A stretch of 64,000 bases of DNA from Sipunculus nudus. Its lineage: Eukaryota; Annelida; Sipuncula; Golfingiida; Sipunculidae. Each line of letters starts with the position of its first letter. Within the stretch, counting starts at the first letter, position 1. Of the stretch, positions 23,901 to 31,762 are shown in pieces. The notes beneath the pieces are model-generated. The model did no database searches, was not told the origin of the DNA, and was given only the letters and a program-made list of their open reading frames with translations. A program made the position numbers and the translations under genes. Location of the stretch: NCBI GenBank assembly GCA_026874595.1, contig CM049310.1, positions 50,717,058-50,781,057 of the forward strand, in the 5' to 3' direction.

Positions 23901-26024
23901 TTTCATTACGATAAAACCTGTCAAACTGAACGAGACAAAGGTGAAAGGTAAGGCAAAGGTTAGCAGAAGGTCTGCCATGACTACGGAAAAATAAAGTGTT
24001 ATGTTCTTGTTTTGCTGCCAAAGAAGTGATTAACCTTTTGGTATGCCGAGTGAAATAAATGTTATGCCTCGAATCCATAGCAAACAATAACAAACGGGAC
24101 AAAAAGAATGTTTAAGATTAACATTTCTTGGTATATTATGACCCTGTTACCAAATATTTGGTGTTTTTTCAGCTTTAGGGGGCTATTTTACATCATTGTA
24201 GAACAATAAAAGAAAGTCATTTGATCACATTCCGCTGCAGCCATGTAGGAAAAGTTTTTGGCTGATATTACTGTACAGGACTTCTGTCCTCGAATGTCCC
24301 AGTGAAATCGTAAACACAAAATTTACTTTTTCGCTTGACATTTTTCAAAGCTGTCCTTTTGTACACACGTACTATTTTATACTTATGTATTGGAAAGCAG
24401 AGCCCTTATTTTAACATAAATTATGGGTAAAACTCAAAAACCACAATAAGGTATATGCCTATAGTGGCGGGTACCAAAGGTTTGATGTCGGTCAGTGAAT
24501 AGTTTGCTGTCCTCCCGTGTCCCATGAGGTGAACTTAAGATTCTTTTTACCTAGATATTGACGTGTAACAGGCAATAAGGTAAAAACACAGCCCCCCGCT
24601 GCTACAGTTTAAAAGCCGTATGTATATTATAAAAACATGAAAGTGGCATAGATAGGCCAGATACAATCCCAGGAGGACGGGGATGTATTAAACCTCGGGG
24701 TACATTGTACCTTAATCACAAACGCTATATATTTCAAGGTCCCCCGGTACATATTCATTTTAATGCTAGACTGACCAAAGTGACAAGCGTACATGTTACA
24801 GGTCTCAAGAAAAAAAAATTGTTGAAATATGTGACATACTTTTTTGGTTGACTGTTTCATGTCTACAGAAAACGTAGCCCTACTTGACATGGTTACCGCA
24901 TTATTTTGCTCATGTTACACGGATAATTCAAGAAAGTTATTTTTAATAAAACCTATTGAGTGGTTTCCCTATAAGCATTACAAAACTTATCAGGCTAATA
25001 CAGAAACGTTTACTGACCCTTAGTTTTTATGGATTTTAAAATATAGGCCCATGGTCTGTCTACGGAATGTGAATACACTATTTGATTTGGTTTTAAGTTT
25101 TCTGGATTCGGGGTTGGGAATATCTGGATAGTTTACATGTGTGATTAGGAATAATCAAGATATAACGATCTGCCATTTACATGAAGACCTAATCTCTTAG
25201 CGTCCACATGTGTCTATAGTTTTAACTTTGGTGATGCTAAAAGATCAACAAAATTCATCTCCTTAGTTACACTATGTCCTGTTCCATATCCCATCTCTGT
25301 CTTTTTAAATGCTTATTTAAAACAATCATAATCATTTTACAGCTCAAAGAAACAGTTCAAGGGCCATACTGATAGAATATAAAAGTTGTTACTACATTCT
25401 AAATATATGTAGGGGCTTTGAAAGTGAGGTAAAATATTAAGGTGAGACGGGAACAGCATGAATGACATTTTGTAAGTTAATAGGCACAAGTTCATGGACA
25501 TAAATGTTCCTTTGCCTTGTACATTCACGAAATTTGTATGGGAACTATTGCAAACTCCCGTTGTAGCGCGAGGCTATTCAAATTAAATATGACGATATTA
25601 GCTTGTAGTGCTTGCTAGCTTGCCGTTCTACGTCCATCATGTGTAAAGCACATTTGATTACATGTACTAATCTTACCACTGTTCCCTTGCACTTTTTGGT
25701 GAAGCAAGTTGGAATAAAAAACATGGCTCAGATCACCAATAATTTATCTCGTTCAGTTTGCCATATTATAAAACTGATATTACTCGAGGTAAAGAATGGG
25801 AGAGTAACATATAAAACATGCACACCGAATCCCACTTCACAGCACCGGGAATATTGCAAGAAAAAGAGTACAACAGAGCTATGGTACTGGTGAAGTGCCA
25901 TTAGTCCTTGGTGACACGTGAGCCATACCCACCTATAGGAACATATATGTTACCTTGTCGTGGAACCTCCTGCTTTGTGTAATTTTGCAACAGTCTCTGT
26001 GTAAATCTGGCAGTGGAGAACGCA
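12986..26024 (-). CDS. Glycine-receptor/GluCl-like Cys-loop chloride channel subunit (gene span, 5' exon missing)
   Basis: Subunit of a pentameric ligand-gated anion channel of the cell membrane. Joining eight coding segments by GT-AG splice sites gives about 385 residues in order: N-terminal strand, loop D (LNIYLREQW), loop A ([11 protein letters not shown]), loop E, the Cys-loop (C-13 residues-C), loop B (ESFGYTM), loop F, loop C with a second disulfide (C-10 residues-C), M1-M3, a short M3-M4 loop of about 65 residues, and M4 ending one residue before the stop. The pore entry IPARV is the anion-channel signature. Exon phases match at every junction, and the 68- and 83-nt exons have the sizes I recall for vertebrate GlyR genes. 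The ligand is not decided: loops B, C and D look like the glycine receptor, loop E does not. The signal-peptide exon, which must end in phase 2, was not found upstream. Family assignment is firm; the specific agonist is not. Confidence 0.93.
14220..14614 (-). CDS. 395-nt exon: loop C end, transmembrane helices M1-M3
   Basis: Acceptor TTTTTATCCAG, donor GAACAG|GTACCA. The exon completes loop C (GAYPC), then runs [20 protein letters not shown] into M1 ([16 protein letters not shown]), the PAR anion signature and M2 ([18 protein letters not shown]), the M2-M3 link ([16 protein letters not shown]) and M3 ([20 protein letters not shown]), and begins the intracellular loop. Vertebrate GlyR genes split this region over two exons; here it is one. 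With arginine as 0', M2 has threonine at 2', leucine at 6' and leucine at 9'. The 9' leucine gate is normal, but the 6' leucine is unusual because anion channels nearly always carry threonine there. The exon ends in phase 0. Confidence 0.95.
14615..16946 (-). other. Intron after exon B carrying a LINE fragment
   Basis: A 2.3-kb intron between the loop F/C exon B and the M1-M3 exon. Apart from the LINE fragment at about 16.07-16.87 kb I see only AT-rich non-coding sequence. The first 240 bases after the exon B donor remain open in the coding frame. Confidence 0.7.
16065..16870 (-). mobile_element. LINE (CR1/L2-like) 3' fragment, truncated and decayed
   Basis: On the minus strand, 16,705-16,865 encodes [20 protein letters not shown] followed by [24 protein letters not shown] is the catalytic core of reverse transcriptase, and the following VILG..H..... 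YR.... Y...WC is typical of jockey/CR1/L2-type LINEs. Further 3' (to about 16,070) the frame is broken by many stops, but fragments such as [10 protein letters not shown] and a basic stretch resemble the usual LINE tail. The end AATAAATTTCATCTTATCTT looks like a LINE 3' terminus. The 5' portion is missing and homology starts abruptly within the RT domain, as in 5'-truncated insertions. It lies in the same orientation as the host gene. The clade name is my best guess. Confidence 0.75.
16947..17078 (-). CDS. Loop F/loop C alternative exon B
   Basis: A 132-nt exon with acceptor GTTTTATTTCAG and donor ACAG|GTGGGT. It encodes [20 protein letters not shown], then [20 protein letters not shown] and YTTG. 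It has the same boundaries and phases as exon A but is one codon shorter in loop F, where KNPIEISPE is replaced by DPVQFDTT. Joined to the M1-M3 exon it gives NYTTGAYPC, completing the loop C disulfide. In the vertebrate gene the corresponding position holds a single exon (138 nt as I recall), so the pair looks like a tandem exon duplication. If the intron after this exon is retained, the frame stays open into the LINE fragment and stops at 16,705. Confidence 0.93.
17275..17495. repeat. Local ~110-nt tandem duplication in the intron
   Basis: Two adjacent diverged copies, one starting at about 17,277 and one at about 17,382. Both run from AAGCCGAG.GCGTGTTTTT through a T-rich stretch, AACACACATAAA.ATGCAAA and CAAATT.CCC.GTAAG.GTTTAACAGTT to a GTGAATTTC/GAGAATTTC end. 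Non-coding, and placed between the two alternative exons. Confidence 0.65.
17511..17650 (+). repeat. Dispersed GGACC-rich repeat, copy 2
   Basis: Shares with 57,706-57,861 the ordered blocks GCGGATCC, TCAGACCAATTTT, TTCCGGACCT..GGACC, TTTTTTTAGG.TTTGTCATTAG and CCTCCT.GGTTGGAC. The C-rich end is decayed here. A third copy lies near 1.28-1.47 kb in reverse orientation. Translated, the family gives a KDFGKGGGG.NPGG-like peptide, which is a repeat shadow and not a gene. Confidence 0.7.
17824..17958 (-). CDS. Loop F/loop C alternative exon A
   Basis: A 135-nt exon with acceptor TTGTTTTGCAG and donor ACAG|GTAAGC. After two bases of a split Phe codon it encodes [20 protein letters not shown], then [20 protein letters not shown] and NYTTG. 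It covers beta 8, loop F and the first half of loop C, with the first cysteine of the second disulfide and the agonist-contacting tyrosine and threonine. It starts and ends in phase 1. Together with exon B (16,947-17,078) it is about 28/44 identical over the aligned residues. Conservation is highest at both ends ([14 protein letters not shown] and [10 protein letters not shown]) and lowest in the loop F centre. Both exons have intact frames and splice sites, so this is a working alternative and not a decayed duplicate. Confidence 0.93.
17959..19266 (-). other. Intron between Cys-loop exon and exon A
   Basis: A 1.3-kb intron holding the MITE-like element and, at 18,163-18,540, a 125-codon open frame whose start ([10 protein letters not shown]) superficially resembles the GYTMEN start of exon B. 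That frame lacks an acceptor, the W..P..I.IP core and the CSQNYTTG end, so I do not call it an exon. Confidence 0.6.
18902..19221 (-). mobile_element. MITE-like inverted-repeat element, copy 2 (intronic)
   Basis: About 320 bp bounded by TAAGGCCAAAAAAGATATGG plus TTCTCAGGCAC on the left and the reverse complement GTGCCTGAGAACCATACC...GCCTTA on the right. The interior has a run of about 18 G and no coding capacity. It aligns along its whole length with 2,150-2,441 in the opposite orientation. As a non-autonomous DNA transposon it needs a transposase supplied in trans. It ends 45 nt from the splice donor at 19,266, inside the intron between the Cys-loop exon and exon A. Confidence 0.75.
19267..19349 (-). 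CDS. 83-nt Cys-loop exon
   Basis: Acceptor TTTGTTTTCAG, donor GAAAGTT|GTAAGT. The exon is exactly 83 nt, the size I recall for the matching vertebrate GlyR exon. It reads [20 protein letters not shown] then CPMMFES: two cysteines separated by 13 residues with the central Y-P-L-D, the defining Cys-loop that transmits binding to the pore. The final T joins TC or TT of either downstream alternative exon to give phenylalanine, completing loop B as ESFGYTM, as in glycine receptors. The acceptor and first 25-30 exon bases are the last unit of a 34-nt tandem repeat extending upstream, described separately. Confidence 0.95.
19323..19530 (-). repeat. 34-nt minisatellite duplicating a splice acceptor and Cys-loop exon start
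   Basis: Six head-to-tail units of 33-35 nt, with the conserved core beginning at 19,341, 19,375, 19,408, 19,442, 19,477 and 19,511. On the minus strand each unit is a pyrimidine-rich tract, a 3' splice site and the first 25 or so bases of the Cys-loop exon (ACTTACCGCNACCCTNTCAT). The unit nearest the exon is the true acceptor. Its neighbour has lost the AG (TTTCGACTT); the other four keep TTTTCAG or TTTTAG. These four decoys lie 67, 101, 136 and 170 nt upstream, and none of the offsets is a multiple of three, so using one would shift the frame. Confidence 0.9.
20057..20295 (-). CDS. 239-nt exon: loops D, A and E of the agonist-binding domain
   Basis: Contains no methionine in frame. It begins after TGTAAATAG with [17 protein letters not shown] and ends VWYVT plus AA before the donor GTGAGT. 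Loop D keeps the aromatic and arginine pair (IYLR) that contacts agonist in glycine and GluCl receptors. Loop A reads [11 protein letters not shown] and is followed by [11 protein letters not shown]. The equivalent vertebrate GlyR exon is 224 nt as I recall, so this one carries about five extra codons, placed between the DPRLAFK segment and the loop A tryptophan. The strand leading to loop E ends VWYVTK where GlyR has VLYSIR, so the serine is replaced and the arginine is lysine. The last codon (AA|A) is split over the intron. Confidence 0.92.
20864..20913. repeat. (TA)n microsatellite in intron
   Basis: About 25 perfect TA units in the 888-nt intron between the loop D/A/E exon and the 68-nt exon. 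Confidence 0.95.
21184..21251 (-). CDS. 68-nt exon: first beta strand of the extracellular domain
   Basis: Acceptor CTTTTTGCCAG, donor ATG|GTAAGC. After two bases of a split glycine codon it reads [20 protein letters not shown] then TM. This aligns with the vertebrate glycine-receptor segment of the form GPPV..NIFINSFGSI.ETTM. The exon is 68 nt, the size I recall for the corresponding vertebrate GlyR exon, and ends in phase 0 directly before the loop D exon. The family and position of this exon are secure. Confidence 0.93.
21252..23794 (-). other. Intron before the 68-nt exon
   Basis: A 2.5-kb intron (4.7 kb if the more distal alternative exon is used). It contains a C-run at about 23,212-23,227 next to a GATCCGCGCCTG-type dispersed repeat end. 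I see no other exon. Confidence 0.6.
23795..23859 (-). CDS. Alternative N-terminal exon 2 of the chloride channel gene
   Basis: A 65-nt exon reading [21 protein letters not shown], with acceptor TTTCCTACAG and donor G|GTAAGA. It begins with one base of a split codon and ends with the single base G, which joins GA of the 68-nt exon to give ...[16 protein letters not shown]. Length and phases match the exon at 25,954-26,006 (both phase 2 in, phase 1 out), so the mature N-terminus can be either acidic/proline-rich or basic. The segment lies in the N-terminal helix region, on top of the extracellular domain and away from the agonist site. Splice signals are stronger here than at the other alternative. 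A different reading frame across this block stays open from 23,791 to 24,102 but is not the coding frame. Confidence 0.72.
25954..26006 (-). CDS. Alternative N-terminal exon 1 of the chloride channel gene
   Basis: A 53-nt exon that reads [17 protein letters not shown] after one base completing the previous codon, and ends with a single G before the donor GTAACA. Joined to the 68-nt exon it gives ...[15 protein letters not shown], the usual lead-in to the first beta strand of Cys-loop receptors. The acceptor is a pyrimidine-containing stretch ending CTGCCAG. A second in-frame acceptor (CTCAG) 18 nt upstream would add six residues, so the exon may begin at 26,024. It starts in phase 2 and ends in phase 1, exactly like the exon at 23,795-23,859. 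The two cannot be joined in series without a frameshift, so they look like alternatives. This exon resembles other receptors more closely than its partner does (RLLQNY followed by a basic/proline stretch). Confidence 0.7.
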
Positions 26025-27306
26025 CTGAGACCATCGTGAAAGTGAAATTGAAACGAATAAACCAGCAAGCACGTGGTTAGTTAAAGACACATACAAGTGT
26101 AACTTACGTAATTTAACACAACAGTGGTGTTAAAAAATCATATATTTGGTTCCAGTATGCATGGTTATTTTTTTCTATTTTTGTTTTTATGATTTCTAAC
26201 AAATGACCAATACACAGGAAATTTAAATGAACACGCATCTAAGGAGAAACTCTTGCAGTTTTGTGCAAAATTCACATTAAAAAGCTGAAATTTTGTATGG
26301 TCTCGACAATGAGGGCAATATGACTGGAAGAGTTTTTTTAATCCAAATTTATGTTTTCTTATTTAGAAATAATGATTTGATTCCTGCATACACGTATAGA
26401 ATAAGGAAGAAGCCACTTATAAGAAGAAACCATATCTAAAACATTATGAAAAGTACTGACAATTATAATGCATTAGCACAGTATATTCCCCATTATTTAT
26501 CTCGTCGAAAATTGAAATCATGTCCAACCGTGAACAGTCCTGCGATAAGGTGGTTCTTTTATTAATTGCCAGCATTTCAGAGGTGACATGGTAAATCTTA
26601 TCATATCTTTTGAGAAACAATACTAAGTTAACATATCCCAAAATAAACGCTGTAATATGTAACACTGTTCTTTTATCAGAAACTGACTTGAATGGCTCTA
26701 GGAAAATAGACACATTGAGAAACAAATATCGCAACAACAAACAGGCACTTGAATTAAGAAACATGGCGATAACACATCATACAATCACAGTTTATATATT
26801 ACCGCATGAGGTATACCTTTGTACAGGTGGGCAGTGGATCTATACTGATATAGAAAGTATGTAAGCGGTAATGTTGCTCAGTGGTAACCTCTGTTCACCG
26901 CAATAAGCAAAATTATGTAATATTATTATTGGCAGACAATCCTGTCCTAGTGAAATGCATATGCAATAAAATGCCAAATGTACCTATTGTGTAACTCAAG
27001 GTAACTTCTGTCAGTTTGTGGTATGTTCAATACAGGTGTATATTTCTGTTTTAGATGAATATAATGGGTTATGTGAATATGCTCAACAACATATATGTAT
27101 GGCCATTGTTTTATGTGTGAACATTATCTTTTGGAAAAATGCATCTTATTATTATTATATTATTATTTTTTTCTTTAACACTTATTTACGGTTGTTAGAT
27201 GGTAACGGTGGTTAAGATGAATGAATCTATAATAGCTATACTGTTATGTGTATAAGTAACAACAATTATCACAAATATTAGCTTCCATTGTTATGCGACT
27301 ACGCAT
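26025..27306. other. No exon recognised; expected location of the missing 5' exon
   Basis: The first coding exon with a signal peptide must lie upstream on the minus strand and end in phase 2. The hydrophobic frame at 26,444-26,764 (MFLNSSACLLLRYLFLNVSI...) lacks a good phase-2 donor, so I do not assign it. Confidence 0.4.
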
Positions 27307-27653
27307 TTTTGTTGTTGGATGTAACCGCCTCGATTTTTTTAATGCTAGCTTAACTAAGTATATGTACATCTGCAGAATTTTATTCCGGACAACGTGACAG
27401 CGCAGCTTCCTCTATGTTATAGGCCCTGGGTGCGAAATCCTGCCTATAGCTGGATTATACCACCGAGGAACCCCCGAAAGGCACATTAGTTTGTGAGTGA
27501 AACATGGCCGTTGGGCCTGCACAGCGCTCACCTGGGTGGGGCTCGACCGTGAAAAATCTGACCGACACGGCTGAGATTAGTACTCACGATCTCCCGGCTT
27601 TGAGTCCTGTGCTCTACCGCTGAGCCACAGAAGCCGGTTATGCAACTACACAT
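27291..27653 (-). mobile_element. tRNA-derived SINE with target-site duplications, copy 1
   Basis: Flanked by TTATGCGACTACGCAT (27,291-27,306) and TTATGCAACTACACAT (27,638-27,653), 14/16 identical. Inside, on the minus strand, it starts CCGGCTTCTGTGGCTCAGCG then GTAGAGC, a good A-box, followed by a worn B-box (GAGTACTAATCTC). The body includes TTTCGGGGGTTCCTCGGTG and the end GCATTAAAAAAATCGAGGCG then GTTAC...AACAACAAAAA. The same body is found at 40,662-41,052. About 330 bp. Confidence 0.85.
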
Positions 27654-28044
27654 AGATTTTCATCTAACGTTTAAACAGATTTACTGCAGAAAATGATAAA
27701 CTACGAAAACGATGAAAAAAAAAGAGAAAATAGGCTTAAACCATAAACGTATGAAAAATAGATAACTTTATCATCTAATTATTAATATATTGATATAGTT
27801 ATGTCCTGTACATATGTTCTGTACGTTTTAATAATAAAATTTATCAATGTAATCCCTCTAAATGCATTTAATACATACTCAGATGGGGCTTCTACTATTG
27901 ATGGTATACGGATACATTCTTACGTGCTTACGCCGCTGAGTTCACGAGTGTTTATGGCAGACGAAATGAAAAAAATGTATTGAAATGGTATCTAGGGTGC
28001 CCTAAATAACTACGAACTCAGAAAAGCGTTGTGTCCGTTCGGAT

Positions 28045-28362
28045 AAAGGAACATTGTTACGAAGACAAAGTTTTCGGGGGAAAACATTGGGCCGATCCCA
28101 GATTCGAACCAATGTCGGTGGCGCACAATTCCGGCGTACCAACCGCTTCGCCACTAAAGCAAGCTTCACTAGCAAGTCAGTTCGGTCCGCTTTTATGTCA
28201 CCCCGTAACACACCACCTCTTAAGAGGGTTCTGCTATCAGAACAAGACCATTTATCCCAGGAGTCACACTTTGGTGAGCTTATTCCCTTGGCCACAAAGT
28301 TAACCGTCACGTTGGACGAGCCCCCATTTTGTTACGAAGACAAATTATTTAGGGGAAAATTC
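28045..28362. repeat. Direct-repeat-bounded block
   Basis: TTGTTACGAAGACAAAGTTT followed by TCGGGGGAAAAC at the left, and TTGTTACGAAGACAAATTAT followed by TTAGGGGAAAAT at the right, about 280 bp apart, with the tRNA-like head between them. Confidence 0.55.
28085..28172 (-). repeat. tRNA-like SINE head
   Basis: On the minus strand TTTAGTGGCGAAGCGGTTGG TACGCC (A-box-like) is followed about 35 nt later by TTGGTTCGAATCTGGGA, a perfect B-box. The ends do not form an acceptor stem. It sits between two near-copies of TTGTTACGAAGACAAA (about 28,050 and 28,330), each followed by GGGGAAAA, which suggests that this repeat unit is itself duplicated or bounded by direct repeats. Confidence 0.6.
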
Positions 28363-28890
28363 AGACATGAAATATGTACAAGTTAAGTCACAATGATGAA
28401 TTTAGGTCTTTGGTGATGACAGATATCATCCGAAGGTATCATTCCTGTGAAGACAGAAAAGTGCCCTCATAAGCTAATTCATGGAGCAGTTGAAAGAGGG
28501 CTGTTTTTTTGTGGTTCTAGGCCGTTCAACCATTCATTCCACCAGATGCGTCTTCGTGTCCCTTAAAATTCCTAATGACGCGCAGCTATAACGTAACAAT
28601 GCCGAATAGACTGGGGTAGTTATGAAATTAATAAGTAGGTGGCAGCAGAATGTCTTAATAAGGCCCTGAGAACTGCTGAATCTGATAAAGTTTAGCTTAC
28701 AGTGTAGCGGTCAGTATCACATAATCTAATAGGGGACTACAGGTTTAGGTATCATTTATTGCGCCAACGGTCGCAAAATCCCTATGATCCATGGTGATGG
28801 CATGGGCGAACACTGACGCTGGAGAAGGCCATGTACGATACAAAAATCCATTAGCACACAGGGATCGTTATACATTGAAATTTTCACCTT
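28363..28890. other. No gene recognised
   Basis: Ordinary AT-rich sequence without exon-like signals. Confidence 0.5.
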
Positions 28891-29370
28891 TCCAAGGGAA
28901 AGGCATTAATACAGGTTTGCCTTTCCGCAGAAAAAAATGCCTTTCCGCTAAAGATGCTTCTTATCATTTCAAACTTTCAGTCACCCTTCGCTCAGTGTAA
29001 ACCTCATCTTACATGTCATCATACATGGACACAGGCATGCACAAACGACTAAGTGTTTTCAATAATAACACTGTTACATCAGAAACACGTGAAGTAAAAA
29101 AAACCCAGGAAAATATAGAGATTGGGCCTAAATGTCTTAGAGTATAAGAAATTATAAACCATTTTACATCAAAATATAGGAAAAATAGAAGTCGATGGAA
29201 CAACACCTGCAAAATATTTCATTGATGTGTCATATTCGTTAATTACTACCTATCAGCTACATCTGTGGAAACATCTAGGTGTCCAACTTTCCAACGGACT
29301 GGTACAACATGAAAAATGCCTTTCCGTGCACGTGTTTGCCTGTCTGTGACAATGCGGAAAGGCGTTATTA
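28891..29370. repeat. Inverted GCCTTTCCG-bearing repeat
   Basis: GGGAAAGGCATTAA...TTTGCCTTTCCGC and ATGCCTTTCCGCTAA lie at about 28,900-28,955; ATGCCTTTCCGTGCACGTG then TTTGCC...GCGGAAAGGCGTTATT lie at 29,316-29,367. Pairs of GCCTTTCCG and its complement could fold back. The segment CTTTCC...TGCCTTTCCGTGCACGTG then TTTGCC recurs at 60,383-60,436, so this is a dispersed family. Confidence 0.5.
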
Positions 29371-31557
29371 CGACCACGTGCACAACACCTTGTCAAATTT
29401 AGAAAAAGGAAAACTGATACGTGTCATGGCAATGTATTGCAGCTGAATGAAAATGAAGAAATAAAAGGTAAAGGTAAAGGTAGGGGTTTATATTCTGATA
29501 TCACCGACGATGTCAGTCTCATCCGACTTTACACTTTGCCTTTCTCATCTTTCGGGCTGATTCATTCTTGTAGCCTTTCTCAGCTTCCTGATATATCATT
29601 GAAATATCTATTTTTAGAAATAAGAATAATATCGTGTTACATTTGTTTAGTTAATATATCGCTCAAAACATATAGCAGCTCCTTTAACGGTTTGACACAA
29701 TATTAAAATTATGTATGTATGTTTTTATTATAGGGTCAGATCGGACATTAATGATCTTTTGTTGACGTTATTTGTCTATTAATTGAAGATGCATTCTCCA
29801 TAGATCATTTACAGCAACGTCTCATGGTGACCAGAAACCGGCACAGTGAGGATTACACCCTGTCCATTGATTATCAGCCTGTGATGACGGCTACATGTAG
29901 GTTTACGATGTTTGATGCTATAATAATTTTCTAACAGGTTGAAATCATTATTCCGTCCCAATTACAGCGAATCGAACCATGTTTATATTGCCCGAAACTC
30001 GCGGTCAGCGTGTGCCCGGCGGCGCTGAAGGGTCCAGCCAGAGCTTGTCCTCCGAGTGAAAGGCACTAGCCGTTAGAAGTGATGTCTGTCATTATGGTAA
30101 ATATACCATGGTGAACTGACAGAAACCTTAGCAGCGGCATGAGAGTAATATCGTATTACAAAACGCTACTTATGTTTCCAGCTCGCATCGATATATCTAT
30201 GGCCCTCTGGGGTATTTTCATCGGCTCCCACGGTCATTCCTAACACATATGTTGTGATTGAACTTTTATCTGTCCATAATGTGATATATGATACACACAT
30301 AATCAATAACCTAGGATTGATAGTGCATACATTGACGATTCTTACTATTTCAGTCACCTATGCTTTAGCATATGGCTACATGAAGTAAGTGGTACCGGCA
30401 ATATCATCATTTATACAACAAATGTTGTTAAAATAAATTCGTAAAATATACAGTCGGAGAGATAACACGACACACTGAAATTGTATTTTGCTTGCTTAAG
30501 TAGCTTTTTTAACTGGTAACATTTCTTCTTCGTCTGATATTCTTTCACGCGGTTGCCATGACTCAGAGGTCTTCCGGTCAGCTGACGCCAACAGACGAAA
30601 CCTTCAATAATTGAATATGTTTGCCTGGCGTTTTGCCCTTACAGACGAATCATGGCAATCATGCGAATTGTTCGTGTTCCTTGTTATTTTATTCAACTTT
30701 CTAAAAAAGTTATCAGTAGTACTGGGATTTGAGCAAAGGCGGCAAAGAAACCAACGTCTTATAGCATTATGATTTCATGACCCTTGGCCCGATCAAACGC
30801 TTTTTATCTCTTGTCAAACTTCTTGCTGCCAAAAAACAATCATTGTCCCTTGGGCCGTGTTCATGGTTGCATGCTTACAGTGACTGACGTTTTATTTTTT
30901 TTTTCAAATGAGCATCTGTCTTTGGCTTGCTTGGACCTTGCTGTTGTACAAATGCCAAGAGTTCATCTAAAATCAAACTTACAAGAGCAAAGAAGTTTAG
31001 GTGGCATACACATCATTCAAAGCTCTGCAGATTCCACACAGAACTGAGTCCAGGCTTTTCATCTTACTGTGTCTCTTGCGGAGCCATACTGGCTGTAACG
31101 GTCTCAGATTAGCTGGTTAGGGCACGTAAAATATAACCATCACTCATTTTATTTAAGGTCATTAAGCTTAAATCATCGTCAACCTTGACATAACCTGAGG
31201 CCGTCCCATCATTGAAATATCAGGAGGAGTTTGAATTACTTAACCGTCCAATAATCATATCGTTTCTCATACAATATTGATCACCTGTAGCTCTAGGGCA
31301 AAATGTCATTAATCATTTATGAGTTTTCTTCTGTGTACCCGCGGGGATACATTAAACCAACGGTAAAAGTATCTTCAGACGGTACGCTGTACCATAATCA
31401 GCCTAAATCACCAAGACACAGCGCAAGTTCGCTTTAGCAAAATAAACCTTCCATAGTCACAGGCAGAGCGTCATAAGAATTTATGATACGAGAGTGTGCA
31501 GCTTCCCGGAACATTGTTTTATGCGAGCTACTTTCTGGTTCTATCTGTTCCATGCAG
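29371..31557. other. No gene recognised
   Basis: Non-repetitive, mixed composition. Short frames at 30,166-30,357 (minus) and 30,784-31,047 (plus) have no domain or splice support. Confidence 0.45.
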
Positions 31558-31762
31558 ATGCAGGCATTGCCCTATAAAGGGAGACGAGAGAAGCAAGATG
31601 TTGCTAAGTTTGAGGTCCCGTTTAAGAAAACAGGCTGAGGATTTGTCACGGGAGTACATCACGTCCAAGACAGGTGGTTTTGGTACAAACTGGGCCTGCA
31701 GGGCAGAATCGATCACGTGCGAGCCCAAGTACTCGTGTATGTGTCCCGAGACAAGCCTGTAG
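31558..31762 (+). CDS. Candidate 3'-terminal coding exon, unknown protein
   Basis: A strong-looking acceptor (TTTCTGGTTCTATCTGTTCCATGCAG) is followed by an open frame that starts in phase 2 and reads CRHCPIKGDERSKMLLSLRS, then RLRKQAEDLSREYITSKTGG, FGTNWACRAESITCEPKYSC and MCPETSL before TAG. Six cysteines, a helical KQAEDLSREY stretch and non-repetitive composition look like protein. No domain is recognised. I could not find the partner exon, and chance or pseudogene remains possible. Confidence 0.3.

Noticed and set aside
28085-28172. A functional tRNA gene on the minus strand
   Set aside because: It has a good B-box but no acceptor-stem pairing or proper anticodon arm. It is read as a SINE head.
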